A stretch of 64,000 bases of DNA. It comes from Geodermatophilus sp. YIM 151500. GTDB taxonomy: Bacteria > Actinomycetota > Actinomycetes > Mycobacteriales > Geodermatophilaceae. This document shows positions 20,290-29,886 of the stretch, piece after piece. The stretch is from assembly GCF_025716945.1 (NCBI RefSeq), contig NZ_JAOVZT010000007.1, forward strand, positions 147,522-211,521. The letters run 5' to 3'. The translations under genes were made by a program, and so were the position numbers. Below the pieces are notes generated by a model. The model saw nothing but the letters and a program-made list of their open reading frames with translations, did no database searches and was not told the DNA's origin. The first letter of the stretch is position 1, and the number at the start of each line of letters is the position of its first letter.

Positions 20290-21552
20290 ATGCCGCCGTC
20301 GCGATCTGGCCGCCGCCCGCCCGCCGCGCTCCGCACCGCCGTCCCCGCGGCCGCGCTCGTCGCTGCGCTGGCCGCCTGCGCGAGCGACGGGGGCGCCGCG
20401 GGTGACGGCGCCGCGGGTGAGGCGGCGCCCGCCTCCTCGCCGGGGAGCCCGCCGGCACCGGCGTCGGCCGCACCGGCCACCGTGCCCGCGCTGCAGGTCC
20501 AGGTGGTCGCCGAGGGCCTCGACCACCCCTGGGACGTCGCGCAGGCGCCGGACGGCACGCTGCTGCTCGACGAGCGGCCCGGCGGGCTGACCGCCGTCCT
20601 GCCCGGCGGGCGCGTCCAGGACGTCGCCGCCGACTTCGGCGACCTGTTCGCCGAGGGGGAGACCGGCCTGATGGGCCTGGCGCTGGACCCGGGGTTCGAC
20701 GGCAACCGCCGGTTCTACACCTGCCAGGGCGTGCAGGACGGTCCGACCGGCGCGCCGGCCGTGCAGGTGGTGGCCTGGACGGTGGCCGACGACTGGAGCT
20801 CGGCCACGCGGGTCGCCGATCCGCTGGTGGGAGGCATCCCCGTCAACGCGGGGACCGGCCGGCACGGCGGCTGCCGGGTCGAGTTCGGCCCGGACGGCTC
20901 GCTGTACGTGGGCACGGGCGACAACGCGATCGGCACCACCCCGCAGGACCTCGGCACCCTCGCCGGCAAGGTGCTGCGGGTCGACCCGGCCACCGGCGCG
21001 GCGCTGCCGGACAACCCCTTCGCCGGAGCCGGCGACGGCGCCGACGACCTGCTCTGGACCTACGGGCACCGCAACGTGCAGGGCCTGGCCGTCCGCCCGG
21101 GCACCGACCAGGTGTACTCCGTCGAGCACGGACCCGACCGCGACGACGAGGTCAACCTGCTGCGGCCGGGCGGCAACTACGGCTGGAACCCGGTCGGGGC
21201 GGGCGTCTACGACGAGTCCGTGCCGATGACCGACCCGCAACTGCCGGGCGCCGTCGCGGCCGCGTGGTCGTCGGGCGACGAGCGGGTGGCCCCGAGCGGC
21301 GCCACGTTCCTGCAGGGCGCGCAGTGGGGCGCCTACGACGGGCTGCTGCTCGTCGGGGCGCTGCGCGGGGAGCGGGTGATCGCGCTCCGGCTCGACGAGG
21401 CCGGTGCCCTGGTCGAGCAGTTCCCGCTGCCGGAGCTCGACGGCACCCACGGCCGCATCCGCAGCCCCCAGCTCGGGAACGACGGCGCGCTCTACCTGAC
21501 CACCGACAACGGCGGCGGCCGGGACCAGCTCCTGAGGGTCACCCCGAGCTGA
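20290..21552 (+). CDS. lipoprotein PQQ-dependent sugar dehydrogenase (Gdh/YliI-type)
   Basis: A 420-residue secreted protein. An Arg-rich n-region and hydrophobic core end in the lipobox LAAC with Cys30, so it is probably anchored on the outside of the membrane. A Pro/Ala-rich linker follows. The rest is a six-bladed propeller of the glucose/sorbosone dehydrogenase family: GLDHPWDVAQAPDG, GLMGLALDPGF, the GRHGGCRVEFGPDGSLYVGTGD segment, YGHRNVQGLA and HGPDRDDEVN. Family members oxidise aldoses with PQQ; no PQQ synthesis genes are in this window. It is monocistronic and ends in a strong hairpin. Confidence 0.85.
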   Translation: MPPSRSGRRPPAALRTAVPAAALVAALAACASDGGAAGDGAAGEAAPASSPGSPPAPASAAPATVPALQVQVVAEGLDHPWDVAQAPDGTLLLDERPGGLTAVLPGGRVQDVAADFGDLFAEGETGLMGLALDPGFDGNRRFYTCQGVQDGPTGAPAVQVVAWTVADDWSSATRVADPLVGGIPVNAGTGRHGGCRVEFGPDGSLYVGTGDNAIGTTPQDLGTLAGKVLRVDPATGAALPDNPFAGAGDGADDLLWTYGHRNVQGLAVRPGTDQVYSVEHGPDRDDEVNLLRPGGNYGWNPVGAGVYDESVPMTDPQLPGAVAAAWSSGDERVAPSGATFLQGAQWGAYDGLLLVGALRGERVIALRLDEAGALVEQFPLPELDGTHGRIRSPQLGNDGALYLTTDNGGGRDQLLRVTPS

Positions 21553-21560
21553 CGAGGGGT

Positions 21561-21601
21561 GTCGCGCCGAGTGGGCCCGGAGGGTCTCCACTCGGCGCGA
21601 C
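21561..21601. terminator. bidirectional intrinsic terminator
   Basis: A perfect 13-bp inverted repeat (GTCGCGCCGAGTG and its complement) with a 15-nt loop lies between convergent genes. It can stop transcription of the sugar dehydrogenase from the left and korB from the right. There is no T-tract, which is usual in high-GC genomes. Confidence 0.75.
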
Positions 21602-21672
21602 GGAGCGGCTCGACGCGACCGGGGGAGCGTCAGCTGGCCGCGGTGTCCTCCGGAGGACGACGATGTTCCGCG

Positions 21673-22760
<1,088 letters not shown>

Positions 22761-22764
<4 letters not shown>

Positions 22765-24740
22765 CGGGCACCTCCGGGGGCGGCGGCCACGGCGGCCGCG
22801 GTGGGAGTGGTGGAGTCGATGACGCCCTGCAGCACGGCGGCGAGCTCCGCCGCGCGGAAGGGCAGGCCGCGCACCTGCGTGTGGCTCTCGACGTCGACGA
22901 GGTACTTCGCCCGCAGCAGCAGCGCGAGCTGGCCCATGTTCATCTCCGGGCAGACGACGCGGTCGTAGCGGCGCAGGACGTCGCCCAGGTCGGCCGGCAT
23001 CGGGTTGACGTGCCGCAGGTGGATCTGGGCGATCGACCGGCCGGAGCGCCGGATGCGCCGGCAGGCGGCGCCGATCGGGCCGTACGTGGAGCCCCAGCCG
23101 ACGACAGCCACCCGGGCGTCGCCGTCCGGGTCCTCGACCTCGGTGGCCGGGATGTCGGCGGCGATGCCGTCGATCTTGGCCTGCCGGGTGCGGGTCATGA
23201 GGTCGTGGTTGGCCGGGTCGTAGGAGATGTTGCCGGTCTTGTCAGCCTTCTCGAGCCCGCCGATCCGGTGCTGCAGCCCGGCGGTGCCGGGCACGGCCCA
23301 GGCGCGGGCCAGGGTCTCCGGATCGCGCAGGTAGGGGAGGAAGGTGCCGTCCTCGCCGTTGGGCTCGGTGGCGAAGTCGACCCGCAGGTCGGGCAGCGAG
23401 TCGACGTCGGGGATGGCCCACGGCTCGGCGCCGTTCGCCAGGTAGCCGTCGGAGAGCAGCACGACCGGCGTCCGGTACGTCAGCGCGATCCGCGCGGCCT
23501 CCAACGCGGCGTCGAAGCAGTCGCCGGGGGAGCGCGGGGCGATGACCGGCAGCGGCGCCTCGCCGTTGCGCCCGAACATGGCCTGCAGCAGGTCCGACTG
23601 CTCGGTCTTGGTCGGCAGGCCGGTCGACGGCCCGCCGCGCTGGACGTCGACGACCACCAGCGGTAGCTCGGTCATGACCGCCAGGCCGATGGTCTCCGAC
23701 TTCAGCGAGATGCCGGGGCCGGACGTCGTGGTGACGCCGAGGGCGCCACCGAACGCGGCGCCCAGCGCCGCACCGATCCCGGCGATCTCGTCCTCGGCCT
23801 GGAAGGTGCGCACGCCGAAGGCCTTGTGCTTGGACAGCTCGTGCAGGATGTCCGAGGCCGGGGTGATCGGGTAGGCGCCCAGGAACACGGGCAGGCCGGA
23901 CCGCTGCCCGGCGGCGACGAGGCCGAACGCCAGCGCCTGGTTGCCGGAGATGTTGCGGTAGCGGCCCGGCGCCATCGGGGCGGGCTTGACCTCGTAGCTG
24001 ACCGCGAAGGCCTCGGTGGTCTCGCCGTAGTTGAAGCCGGCGCGGAAGGCGGTGATGTTGGCCGCGGCGATCTCCGGCTTGCGGCGGAACTGCCGCTCGA
24101 GGAAGCGGACCGTGCCCTCGGTCGGCCGGTGGTACATCCACGAGAGCAGGCCGAGCGTGAACATGTTCTTGCTCCGCTCGGCCTCCTTCTTGCCCAGACC
24201 GGAGTCGGCCAGGGCGTCGAGCGTCAGCGAGGTGAGCGGCACGCTGACCACCTGCCACCCCTCGAGCGAGCCGTCCTCGAGCGGGTTCTCGGTGTAGCCG
24301 ACCTTGGCCAGGTTGCGCGGGGTGAACTCGTCGCTGTCGGCGATGAGCAGACCGCCGCCGGGGAGATCGGAGATGTTGGCCTTGAGGGCGGCCGGGTTCA
24401 TCGCCACCAGCACGTCGGGTGCGTCGCCCGGCGTCATGATGTCGTGGTCGGCGAAGTGCAGCTGGAACGAGCTGACGCCGGGCAGCGTGCCCGTCGGCGC
24501 GCGGATCTCGGCGGGGAAGTTGGGCAGCGTCGAGAGGTCGTTGCCGAAGGACGCCGTCTCGCTGGTGAAGCGGTTGCCGGTGAGCTGCATGCCGTCGCCG
24601 GAGTCACCGGCCAGCCGGATGACCACGCGATCGAGTTCGACGACGCTCTTGACCAGGCCGCCCGGTGCGGATGGCGCGAGCTCCGCGGGGCCGTGACCGT
24701 TGCCCGCGGCGGTCGCCGTCGACGGGGTGGTGCTCGTCAT
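22761..24740 (-). CDS. korA: 2-oxoacid:ferredoxin oxidoreductase subunit alpha (gamma-alpha fusion)
   Basis: A 659-residue fusion. The N-terminal gamma domain begins after 35 disordered residues with [14 protein letters not shown] (42-55). The alpha domain has the YPITPASD motif near 290 and the [19 protein letters not shown] and [13 protein letters not shown] segments. Gamma and alpha domains supply CoA and substrate contacts. Reading leftwards, GGTGGAGG lies 7-14 nt before the ATG. It faces away from htpX across a 268-bp gap and forms an operon with korB. Confidence 0.94.
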
Positions 24741-25008
24741 GGGTGATCAACCTCCACCGGCCGAGGTTACGTGCGGGTGCCCGCGGCCGGTCTGTGGAAC
24801 CGGACACCCCGAACCATCCATCCTTGCCCGTCCCGGCCCACCGCACACGGGTCCCGGGCGCATCCCCGGCACCAACCCGTCCGGGCCGCCGGTCATTCCG
24901 GCGCGGGCCCGGTCGCTCGTGCCGTCGCGGCGGTGCACAGCTCGCCCACCCTCGGGGGACGCGCCCGGCCCCGGGGAACGGCGTCCTGGCAGCCGGCGTT
25001 GGACAGGC
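24741..25008. other. divergent intergenic region korA / htpX
   Basis: This 268-bp gap must hold the promoters of both divergent genes. The korA ribosome binding site is visible at its left end. I see no confident -35/-10 pair and no long inverted repeat. Open frame continues upstream of htpX in the same phase, but it has no recognisable protein features. Confidence 0.4.
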
Positions 25009-25887
25009 GTGCAGCGCTGGAACAACGGGCTCAAGACCGCCGTCCTCCTCGGCCTGATGGCCGGCCTCATCCTCGCCGCCGGCCAGCTGATCGGGGGATC
25101 GCAGGGCCTCCTCGTCGCCGTCTTCATCGCCCTCGCGGTCAACGGCTTCGCCTACTTCAACTCCGACAAGCTCGCGCTGCGGGCCATGCGGGCCTTCCCG
25201 GTGACCGAGACCCAGGCTCCCGCGCTGTACGCCATGGTCCGCGAGCTGGCCACCGAGGCCCGCCAGCCGATGCCGCGCCTGTACGTCAGCCCGACCGACC
25301 AGCCCAACGCCTTCGCCACGGGGCGCAACCCGCGCAACGCCGCGGTCTGCTGCACGCAGGGCATCCTCGAGCTGCTCGACCGGCGCGAGCTGCGCGGCGT
25401 GCTGGCCCACGAGCTCTCGCACGTCTACAACCGTGACATCCTCATCAGCTCGGTCGCGGGCGCCATGGCGACGGTGATCACCTACCTGGCGCACATGGCG
25501 ATGTTCGCCTCGCTGTTCGGCGGCCGCTCCGAGGAGGACCGCGGCGGCGGCAACGCGCTGGGCAGCCTCCTGCTCGTCGTCCTCGGCCCGATCGCCGCGG
25601 CCGTGGTGCAGATGGCGGTCAGCCGGAGCCGCGAGTACCAGGCCGACGCGTCCGGCGCCCGGCTGTCGCAGGACCCGCTGGCCCTGGCCAGCGCGCTGCG
25701 CAAGATCGAGCGCGGCGCCGCCGCCCGGCCGCTGCCGCAGGAGGACCGGCTGGTGACCCAGAGCCACTTGATGATCGCCAATCCGTTCCGCGGGCAGGGC
25801 ATGGCGTCGCTGTTCACCACCCACCCGCCGATGGCGCAGCGGATCGCGCGCCTGGAGGGCATGGCGCGCGAACTCGGCCACACCTGA
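25009..25887 (+). CDS. htpX: zinc metalloprotease HtpX
   Basis: A 292-residue membrane protease of family M48B that degrades damaged membrane proteins. Two N-terminal hydrophobic helices (about 10-45) precede the catalytic HELSH (134-138). Two more follow near 150-205, and the third zinc ligand is the Glu in SREYQAD (209). GTG at 25009 gives the family's usual length (about 290) and has GGACAGG close upstream; the longer in-frame extension is Pro/Arg-rich and unlike HtpX. It stands alone between divergent korA and convergent yajQ. Confidence 0.92.
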   Translation: MQRWNNGLKTAVLLGLMAGLILAAGQLIGGSQGLLVAVFIALAVNGFAYFNSDKLALRAMRAFPVTETQAPALYAMVRELATEARQPMPRLYVSPTDQPNAFATGRNPRNAAVCCTQGILELLDRRELRGVLAHELSHVYNRDILISSVAGAMATVITYLAHMAMFASLFGGRSEEDRGGGNALGSLLLVVLGPIAAAVVQMAVSRSREYQADASGARLSQDPLALASALRKIERGAAARPLPQEDRLVTQSHLMIANPFRGQGMASLFTTHPPMAQRIARLEGMARELGHT

Positions 25888-25946
25888 GAGGACCCTCGCC
25901 CCGAGGGGGGCTCGGCCACACCTGGGAGGACCCTCGCCCCGAGGGG
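25873..25946. repeat. 36-bp direct duplication of the htpX 3' end and terminator
   Basis: Bases 25873-25908 and 25911-25946 are the same 36-bp unit with one difference. The unit carries the last htpX codons, the stop and a CCCTCG-CCC-CGAGGG hairpin. Duplication gives two terminator hairpins in tandem between the convergent htpX and yajQ. Each copy also contains GAGGACCCTCG, which also begins the repeat element after rpoC. Confidence 0.85.
25893..25945. terminator. two tandem short terminator hairpins
   Basis: CCCTCG-CCC-CGAGGG occurs twice, at 25893-25907 and 25931-25945, each a 6-bp GC stem with a 3-nt loop. They sit between convergent genes, so they could serve both strands. Confidence 0.55.
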
Positions 25947-25948
25947 AC

Positions 25949-26440
25949 TCAGCGGTAGTTGTCGAACTGGAGGGCGACGTCGAGGTCCTTGTCGCGCAGC
26001 AGGCGCTGCACGGCCTGCAGGTCGTCGCGCTTCTTGCCGCTCACCCGCAGCTGGTCGCCCTGGATCTGCGCCTGCACGCCCCTCGGGCCCTCGTCGCGGA
26101 TGATCTTCGCGATCCTCTTGGCCGTGTCGGACTCGATGCCCTGCTTGATGCGGGCGCCGAGCTTGTAGCCCTTGCCCGAGGCCTGCGGCTCGCCGGCGTC
26201 CAGGGACTTCAGCGAGATGCCCCGCTTGACCAGCTTCTCCTTGAAGACGTCCAGCGCCGCGGCCACCCGCTCCTCGGTGTCGGCCTGCAGCGTCACGCCG
26301 TCCTCGCCGGCCCAGGCGATGCTGGCGTTGGTGCCGCGGAAGTCGAACCGCTGCGACAGCTCCTTGCCCGCCTGGTTGAGGGCGTTGTCGACCTCCTGCC
26401 GGTCGACCTTGCTCACGACGTCGAAGGACGAGTCGGCCAT
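25949..26440 (-). CDS. yajQ: YajQ-family nucleotide-binding protein
   Basis: A 163-residue protein, the exact family length. It begins [13 protein letters not shown] and has the conserved [19 protein letters not shown] and the C-terminal LQFDNYR. YajQ proteins have two ferredoxin-like domains; some bind cyclic di-GMP and act with transcription factors, while others are only known to bind nucleotides or tRNA. AAGGAG precedes the ATG. The possible c-di-GMP link is of interest because a GGDEF-EAL gene lies 4 kb away, but no direct connection is visible. Confidence 0.93.
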   Translation of the reverse strand: MADSSFDVVSKVDRQEVDNALNQAGKELSQRFDFRGTNASIAWAGEDGVTLQADTEERVAAALDVFKEKLVKRGISLKSLDAGEPQASGKGYKLGARIKQGIESDTAKRIAKIIRDEGPRGVQAQIQGDQLRVSGKKRDDLQAVQRLLRDKDLDVALQFDNYR

Positions 26441-26502
26441 GGTGCGCTCCTTCCGCTCTGCGGCGCCGTCCCGGGGATGCCGGGCCGCCGTCCGCCGTCT
26501 TG

Positions 26503-26508
26503 TACGCT
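26503..26508 (+). promoter_or_regulatory. candidate -10 element of tRNA-Tyr
   Basis: TACGCT preceded by TG (an extended -10 form) lies 18 bp before the tRNA. No clear -35 hexamer is seen. Confidence 0.4.
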
Positions 26509-26526
26509 GCTCCGGTACCACCGCAC

Positions 26527-26608
26527 GGCGGGTTGCCCGAGTGGCCAAAGGGAGCGGACTGTAAATCCGTCGGCTCAGCCTACGAAGGTTCGAATCCTTC
26601 ACCCGCCA
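26527..26608 (+). tRNA. tRNA-Tyr (GTA)
   Basis: An 82-nt class II tRNA. The acceptor arms GGCGGGT and ACCCGCC pair, and the discriminator is A. The anticodon stem GCGGA/TCCGT encloses CTGTAAA with anticodon GTA. The long variable arm (CGGCTCAGCCTACG region) is expected for Tyr in bacteria. The T arm has GGTTCGAATCC. CCA is not encoded. Confidence 0.96.
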
Positions 26609-26620
26609 CGCCCGGTCCGA

Positions 26621-26650
26621 CGGCCCCCGGCACCCACGTGCCGGGGGCCG
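26621..26650 (+). terminator. intrinsic terminator after tRNA-Tyr
   Basis: A perfect 13-bp stem (CGGCCCCCGGCAC and its complement) with loop CCAC lies 12 nt after the tRNA. It could also stop any leftward readthrough from the gene at 26725-27105. Confidence 0.8.
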
Positions 26651-26724
26651 TCGCGGTTCGCGGAGGGGTGGGTTCAGCCCGCGGTGGGCGCCCGCGCGGC
26701 GGCGACCGCGGTGCGCTCCAGCGG

Positions 26725-27105
26725 CTACCCGCCGAGGAAGAGCCAGCCGAAGGCGATGTCCACGTAGCGGGTGCACCGCACCGCGACCTCCACGCCGTCG
26801 GTCTCGGCCGACCACGCGTCCAGCCGGGCACCGCCGTCGGCGAGCTGGTCGGCCACCGCCGCGGCGGCCGTGGCCCGGGTGAGCGGCAGGTCCTCACCCA
26901 ACCCGGCGGCGTAGACCGCGGCCTCGTCGGCCCGGTTGGCCGCGGCCAGAGCCGCGCCGTCGCAGACCGCCTGCACCTCCTGCTGCTCCAGGAACGCGTC
27001 GGACGCGGCGATCGCGCCGAAGGCCATCAGCGCCGCGACGGTCCAGCAGACCAGCACGAAGGGCAGCGTCGAGCCCTGCTCCCCTCCGGCCACCTCCCGT
27101 CGCAC
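26725..27105 (-). CDS. TadE/TadG-like membrane protein
   Basis: A 126-residue protein. After a short charged N-terminus ([13 protein letters not shown]) comes one hydrophobic helix (about 13-35), then the [16 protein letters not shown] segment. This 'GS[14 protein letters not shown]' layout is that of TadE/G-like pseudopilins ('Flp pilus-assembly TadE/G-like', Rv3654c-type). The rest is a short extracytoplasmic domain. The GTG start is preceded by weak purines only. No tadA/B/C genes are next to it here, so it is an orphan in this window; a Tad locus may lie elsewhere. Confidence 0.65.
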   Translation of the reverse strand: MRREVAGGEQGSTLPFVLVCWTVAALMAFGAIAASDAFLEQQEVQAVCDGAALAAANRADEAAVYAAGLGEDLPLTRATAAAAVADQLADGGARLDAWSAETDGVEVAVRCTRYVDIAFGWLFLGG

Positions 27106-27247
27106 GCCGGGCAGCGTAGAGCCCCGCGGGCGTGGTCCACCGCCCCCGGCCGGCGGATGTGGACGACGCGGTCACCCGACCGGGTGGCCGGCCGGCGCCT
27201 GTGGACGACGGCAACCCTCGGTCCCGCGGCGCGACAGGATGCGGCCC

Positions 27248-27544
27248 ATGTCGTCCGACGAGTCGATCGAGGTCCCCGTGCTCGAACTGTTCGGCCTCGC
27301 CGGTGCGCTGCGCGTCGGGGCGGGGACGGCGGAGGAGGCCCGCGCCCGGCTGGTCCCCGGCGCCCCGGTCGGCGGCCGGCTGCAGCCGGCGGTCGACGCC
27401 TTCCTCGCCGGGCACGGGCTCACCGCCCGCGGGTTGGCGGGAGAGCTGCACCGGCTCGACGCCGCCGTCGCCGAGGTCGCCGGCTCCTGGCTGGCCCTCG
27501 ACGCCGGGCTGCTCGTCCGCCGTGGCCAGGTGCGCACCCCGTGA
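27248..27544 (+). CDS. small helical protein, possible WXG100/ESX-like partner
   Basis: A 98-residue acidic protein predicted mostly helical: two helices around 11-35 and 45-85 separated by a Pro/Gly turn (VPGAPVGG). It ends in an SWLALDAGLLVRRG segment. There is no signal peptide. The stop overlaps the GTG of the following large gene (GTGA at 27541-27544), so the two are coupled. Size and helical hairpin layout are compatible with a type VII secretion target or chaperone, but the canonical WXG turn is not present. I do not recognise a named family. Confidence 0.55.
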   Translation: MSSDESIEVPVLELFGLAGALRVGAGTAEEARARLVPGAPVGGRLQPAVDAFLAGHGLTARGLAGELHRLDAAVAEVAGSWLALDAGLLVRRGQVRTP

Positions 27545-29676
27545 CCACGCCGCCGGCGCCAGTCCCGCTCGACCCGCCCCCGGAGGACCCGACCGCGCTC
27601 GACGACCTCGCCGGCGACGCAGGAGTCGCCGCCGATCGGCTGGGGGAGCTCGCCGCGCACCTGGGCGGTCCCGCGGCCGCGGCGCCCCGCTGGCGGGGTG
27701 AGGACGCGGTGGCGGCCACCGCGCGCGTGGCCGTGATCGCCGACCTGGCGGCGGGCAGCGCCGCGGCCCTGCAGCGCGCCGCCGCGCGGCTGGTGGCCCA
27801 CGCCGCGGAGCTGCGCGCCGTCCGCCGCCGGATCCGCCGGCTGCAGGAAGAGCAGGAGGAGGACTTCGCGCGCACGCGGATCCAGCTCTCCACGCCGCTG
27901 GACCCCGCCGGGTGGACCGCCACGGGACCGGTCCACGCGGCAACCGCCCTGGAGCGGCTCGCAGCGGCCGAGCGGGAGCGGAGCCGGGAGCACGCGCGCC
28001 TCCTCGACCGGCTGTCCGACGCGGACACCACCACCGTCCGGGCGCTCGCCCTCCCCGGCGGCGACGGGCCCACCGGCCCGTCGGGCGCGGTGCAGCGCTG
28101 GTCCGCCCACCTGGTGGCCGTCCTGCCCGCCTGGGGCCGGGACGAGCTGGCCGACCGCGGCCGGGCCCTCGCCGACGCCTTCCTCGCGGGGCCGGGCGAG
28201 GAGGAGCACCTGATCTCCCTCGACGCGCTCGAACGGCGCGCCCGCGCCGTCGGGTCCGCCGCCGGCGAGGAGGCCTTCGCCGCGGCCTTCCTGGGCGGTC
28301 TCGGCGTCGCCGGCCTCCGCACGGCGCTGGAGACCGCCGCGCACGCCGACCTGGGCCCCGGCAGCGCCTTCGCGCGGTTGCTCGCGCGGGCGCTGGCCGC
28401 GGCCGCCGATCCGGACGACGGCACCGTCGACGCCCCCGTCGCCGGCCTGCTCGCCGAGCCGCTCCTGTCACCGGCCGATCCGCCCGGTCCCGCCGAGGGC
28501 GTCGCCGGGGGCATCGCGGCCGTCCTGCTGGCCGGTGCCGGCGCCGGCGGCGCGCGGGGCGTCCCACCGGCGGTGGTGGCCTCGTGGGGGCGCGATCTGC
28601 TGGCCCGGGAGCGGGTGGCGGGAGCGCCACCGGCGGCGCCCCCCGGCACCGGTCCGGCGCGGCTCGACCCGGTGGGCGTCGTGCTGGACACCCTCGTCGC
28701 CGCGGGCTCCGCCGACGCCGGTGCGGCGCTGCTGGCCGACCGCGACACCTGGTCGACGCTGCTGGCGCGCGACCGGGGCGACGGCGGCGCACTGCTGGCC
28801 GAGGTGGTCGCGCTGGCCGGGCGGGCGGAGGGCGGAGCCGGCCAACGGGCGGTGCGCAGCGGCCTCGAGGCGCTCGGCGCGGGCATCCGCGACGGCGACC
28901 CCGCCCACCGGTCGGTCGACCTGGCGGTGGTCGCCCGGGTGGCGCCGGCGCTGGGGACGGCGATCGCCGGCCACGTCGGGCACACGGCCGAGCTGCTCGG
29001 CACCGCGCTCGACGGGCGGTCGACCGGCCCGGCCGATCCCGCCCTCCGCGGCCTGGGCCACCTGACCACCCACCGCGCCGCCGCCCACGCGGTGGAGGGG
29101 GCGCTGCGAGAGTGGGCGTCCCGGCGACCGGTGGAGCTCGGCCCGGCCGGGCCCATCGGCCCGCTGCCCGCCGTCGAGGTGCCGAGCGCGTACCTCGCCG
29201 TCCAGGAGTACGGCCAGCGCCTGGCCGCGGCGATGAACGGGTTCGACCGCCAGGCCGAGGCGTTGCTCCGCAAGCGGCGGTGGGATGCCACGGTGGGCCT
29301 GCTGTGCCTGGTGCTGCGCGGGCCCTGGGGCGAGGTGGCCGGTCTCGTCGAGCCCTTTGCCGCGCACTGGCTGCGGGCCGACGGCACCTGGGACGACGGC
29401 GCCGAGCGGGGCCTGCCCGTCCGCCCGACCGACGCCGGCCGCGCCGCCCTCGCGGCGCTGCCACCCGACCAGCGGGCGCACGCGGTGGCCGCCGCCCGCA
29501 CGGCGGAGACCTCCTTCCGGTTGACCGCGCACGCGCTCGGCTCGCCGGAACCACCGAGGTCCCCGGAGTGGAGCTTCTCGGAGGAGCTGCGGGAGGCGGC
29601 CCTGTCGGCGGCGACGGACCTCGGCCTCGGCCGCTGGGAGGAGCGCGACGGGCCGGAGAAGGGGAGGAAGCGGTGA
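27541..29676 (+). CDS. large alanine-rich helical protein with WXG-like N-terminus
   Basis: A 711-residue cytosolic-looking protein. Residues 20-110 are helical with a central RWRG (W51) turn, then a charged coiled-coil stretch (RRRIRRLQEEQEEDF), similar in layout to WXG100-like N-domains of type VII secretion substrates. A middle region (about 370-500) has DRDTWSTLLARDRGDGG and repeated helical segments resembling the DUF6571-like proteins of actinobacteria, from memory. The C-terminus is charged, ending EKGRKR. No enzymatic motif or toxin domain is recognisable. Translation is coupled to the small gene before it. Confidence 0.6.
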   Translation: MTTPPAPVPLDPPPEDPTALDDLAGDAGVAADRLGELAAHLGGPAAAAPRWRGEDAVAATARVAVIADLAAGSAAALQRAAARLVAHAAELRAVRRRIRRLQEEQEEDFARTRIQLSTPLDPAGWTATGPVHAATALERLAAAERERSREHARLLDRLSDADTTTVRALALPGGDGPTGPSGAVQRWSAHLVAVLPAWGRDELADRGRALADAFLAGPGEEEHLISLDALERRARAVGSAAGEEAFAAAFLGGLGVAGLRTALETAAHADLGPGSAFARLLARALAAAADPDDGTVDAPVAGLLAEPLLSPADPPGPAEGVAGGIAAVLLAGAGAGGARGVPPAVVASWGRDLLARERVAGAPPAAPPGTGPARLDPVGVVLDTLVAAGSADAGAALLADRDTWSTLLARDRGDGGALLAEVVALAGRAEGGAGQRAVRSGLEALGAGIRDGDPAHRSVDLAVVARVAPALGTAIAGHVGHTAELLGTALDGRSTGPADPALRGLGHLTTHRAAAHAVEGALREWASRRPVELGPAGPIGPLPAVEVPSAYLAVQEYGQRLAAAMNGFDRQAEALLRKRRWDATVGLLCLVLRGPWGEVAGLVEPFAAHWLRADGTWDDGAERGLPVRPTDAGRAALAALPPDQRAHAVAAARTAETSFRLTAHALGSPEPPRSPEWSFSEELREAALSAATDLGLGRWEERDGPEKGRKR

Positions 29677-29785
29677 CCGTCACCCGATCCGGTGACAAGT
29701 CGTCTGTTTACAACCACGGAGCGTGACGACATGACTGGCCGTCACCCGTTAGTGATCGACGGTGCTTGCCCGTCCGGGTGACGGG
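29671..29785. promoter_or_regulatory. cluster of GTCAC/GTGAC inverted repeats upstream of the repeat-peptide gene
   Basis: Five GTCACC or GGTGAC motifs lie in 115 bp: 29672-29677, 29679-29684, 29691-29696, 29742-29747 and 29778-29783. Three copies of the 10-mer CCGTCACCCG or its complement occur, and 29740-29749 pairs perfectly with 29776-29785. GTNAC inverted pairs are the kind of site bound by BldD, the c-di-GMP-dependent actinobacterial repressor. The assignment is inference. The 29740/29776 pair could also fold in the RNA leader. Confidence 0.5.
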
Positions 29786-29886
29786 AAGCAATGTGCCGGG
29801 TGCGGTCCGTACCGAACGACGCTCTGCCCCCGCGCGTGAGTGACTGCCGCACTCGTCGCAGTCGGTCGTGCCTTGAGGAGGACGTC

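Noticed and set aside
24700-25008. N-terminal extension of HtpX from an upstream start
   Set aside because: The extra residues are Pro, Arg and Gly-rich with no membrane segment, unlike HtpX, and the start at 25009 gives the family length.
26500-29676. A single 1058-codon protein running through tRNA-Tyr into the large gene
   Set aside because: The frame crosses a tRNA gene and its terminator and overlaps the oppositely oriented TadE-like gene; the GTG at 27541 coupled to the preceding small gene is the sensible start.
29727-29886. c-di-GMP (GEMM) riboswitch in the leader of the repeat peptide
   Set aside because: GGGTGACGGGAAGC at 29777-29790 looked suggestive, but the conserved GEMM sequences and the tetraloop-receptor layout are not present.
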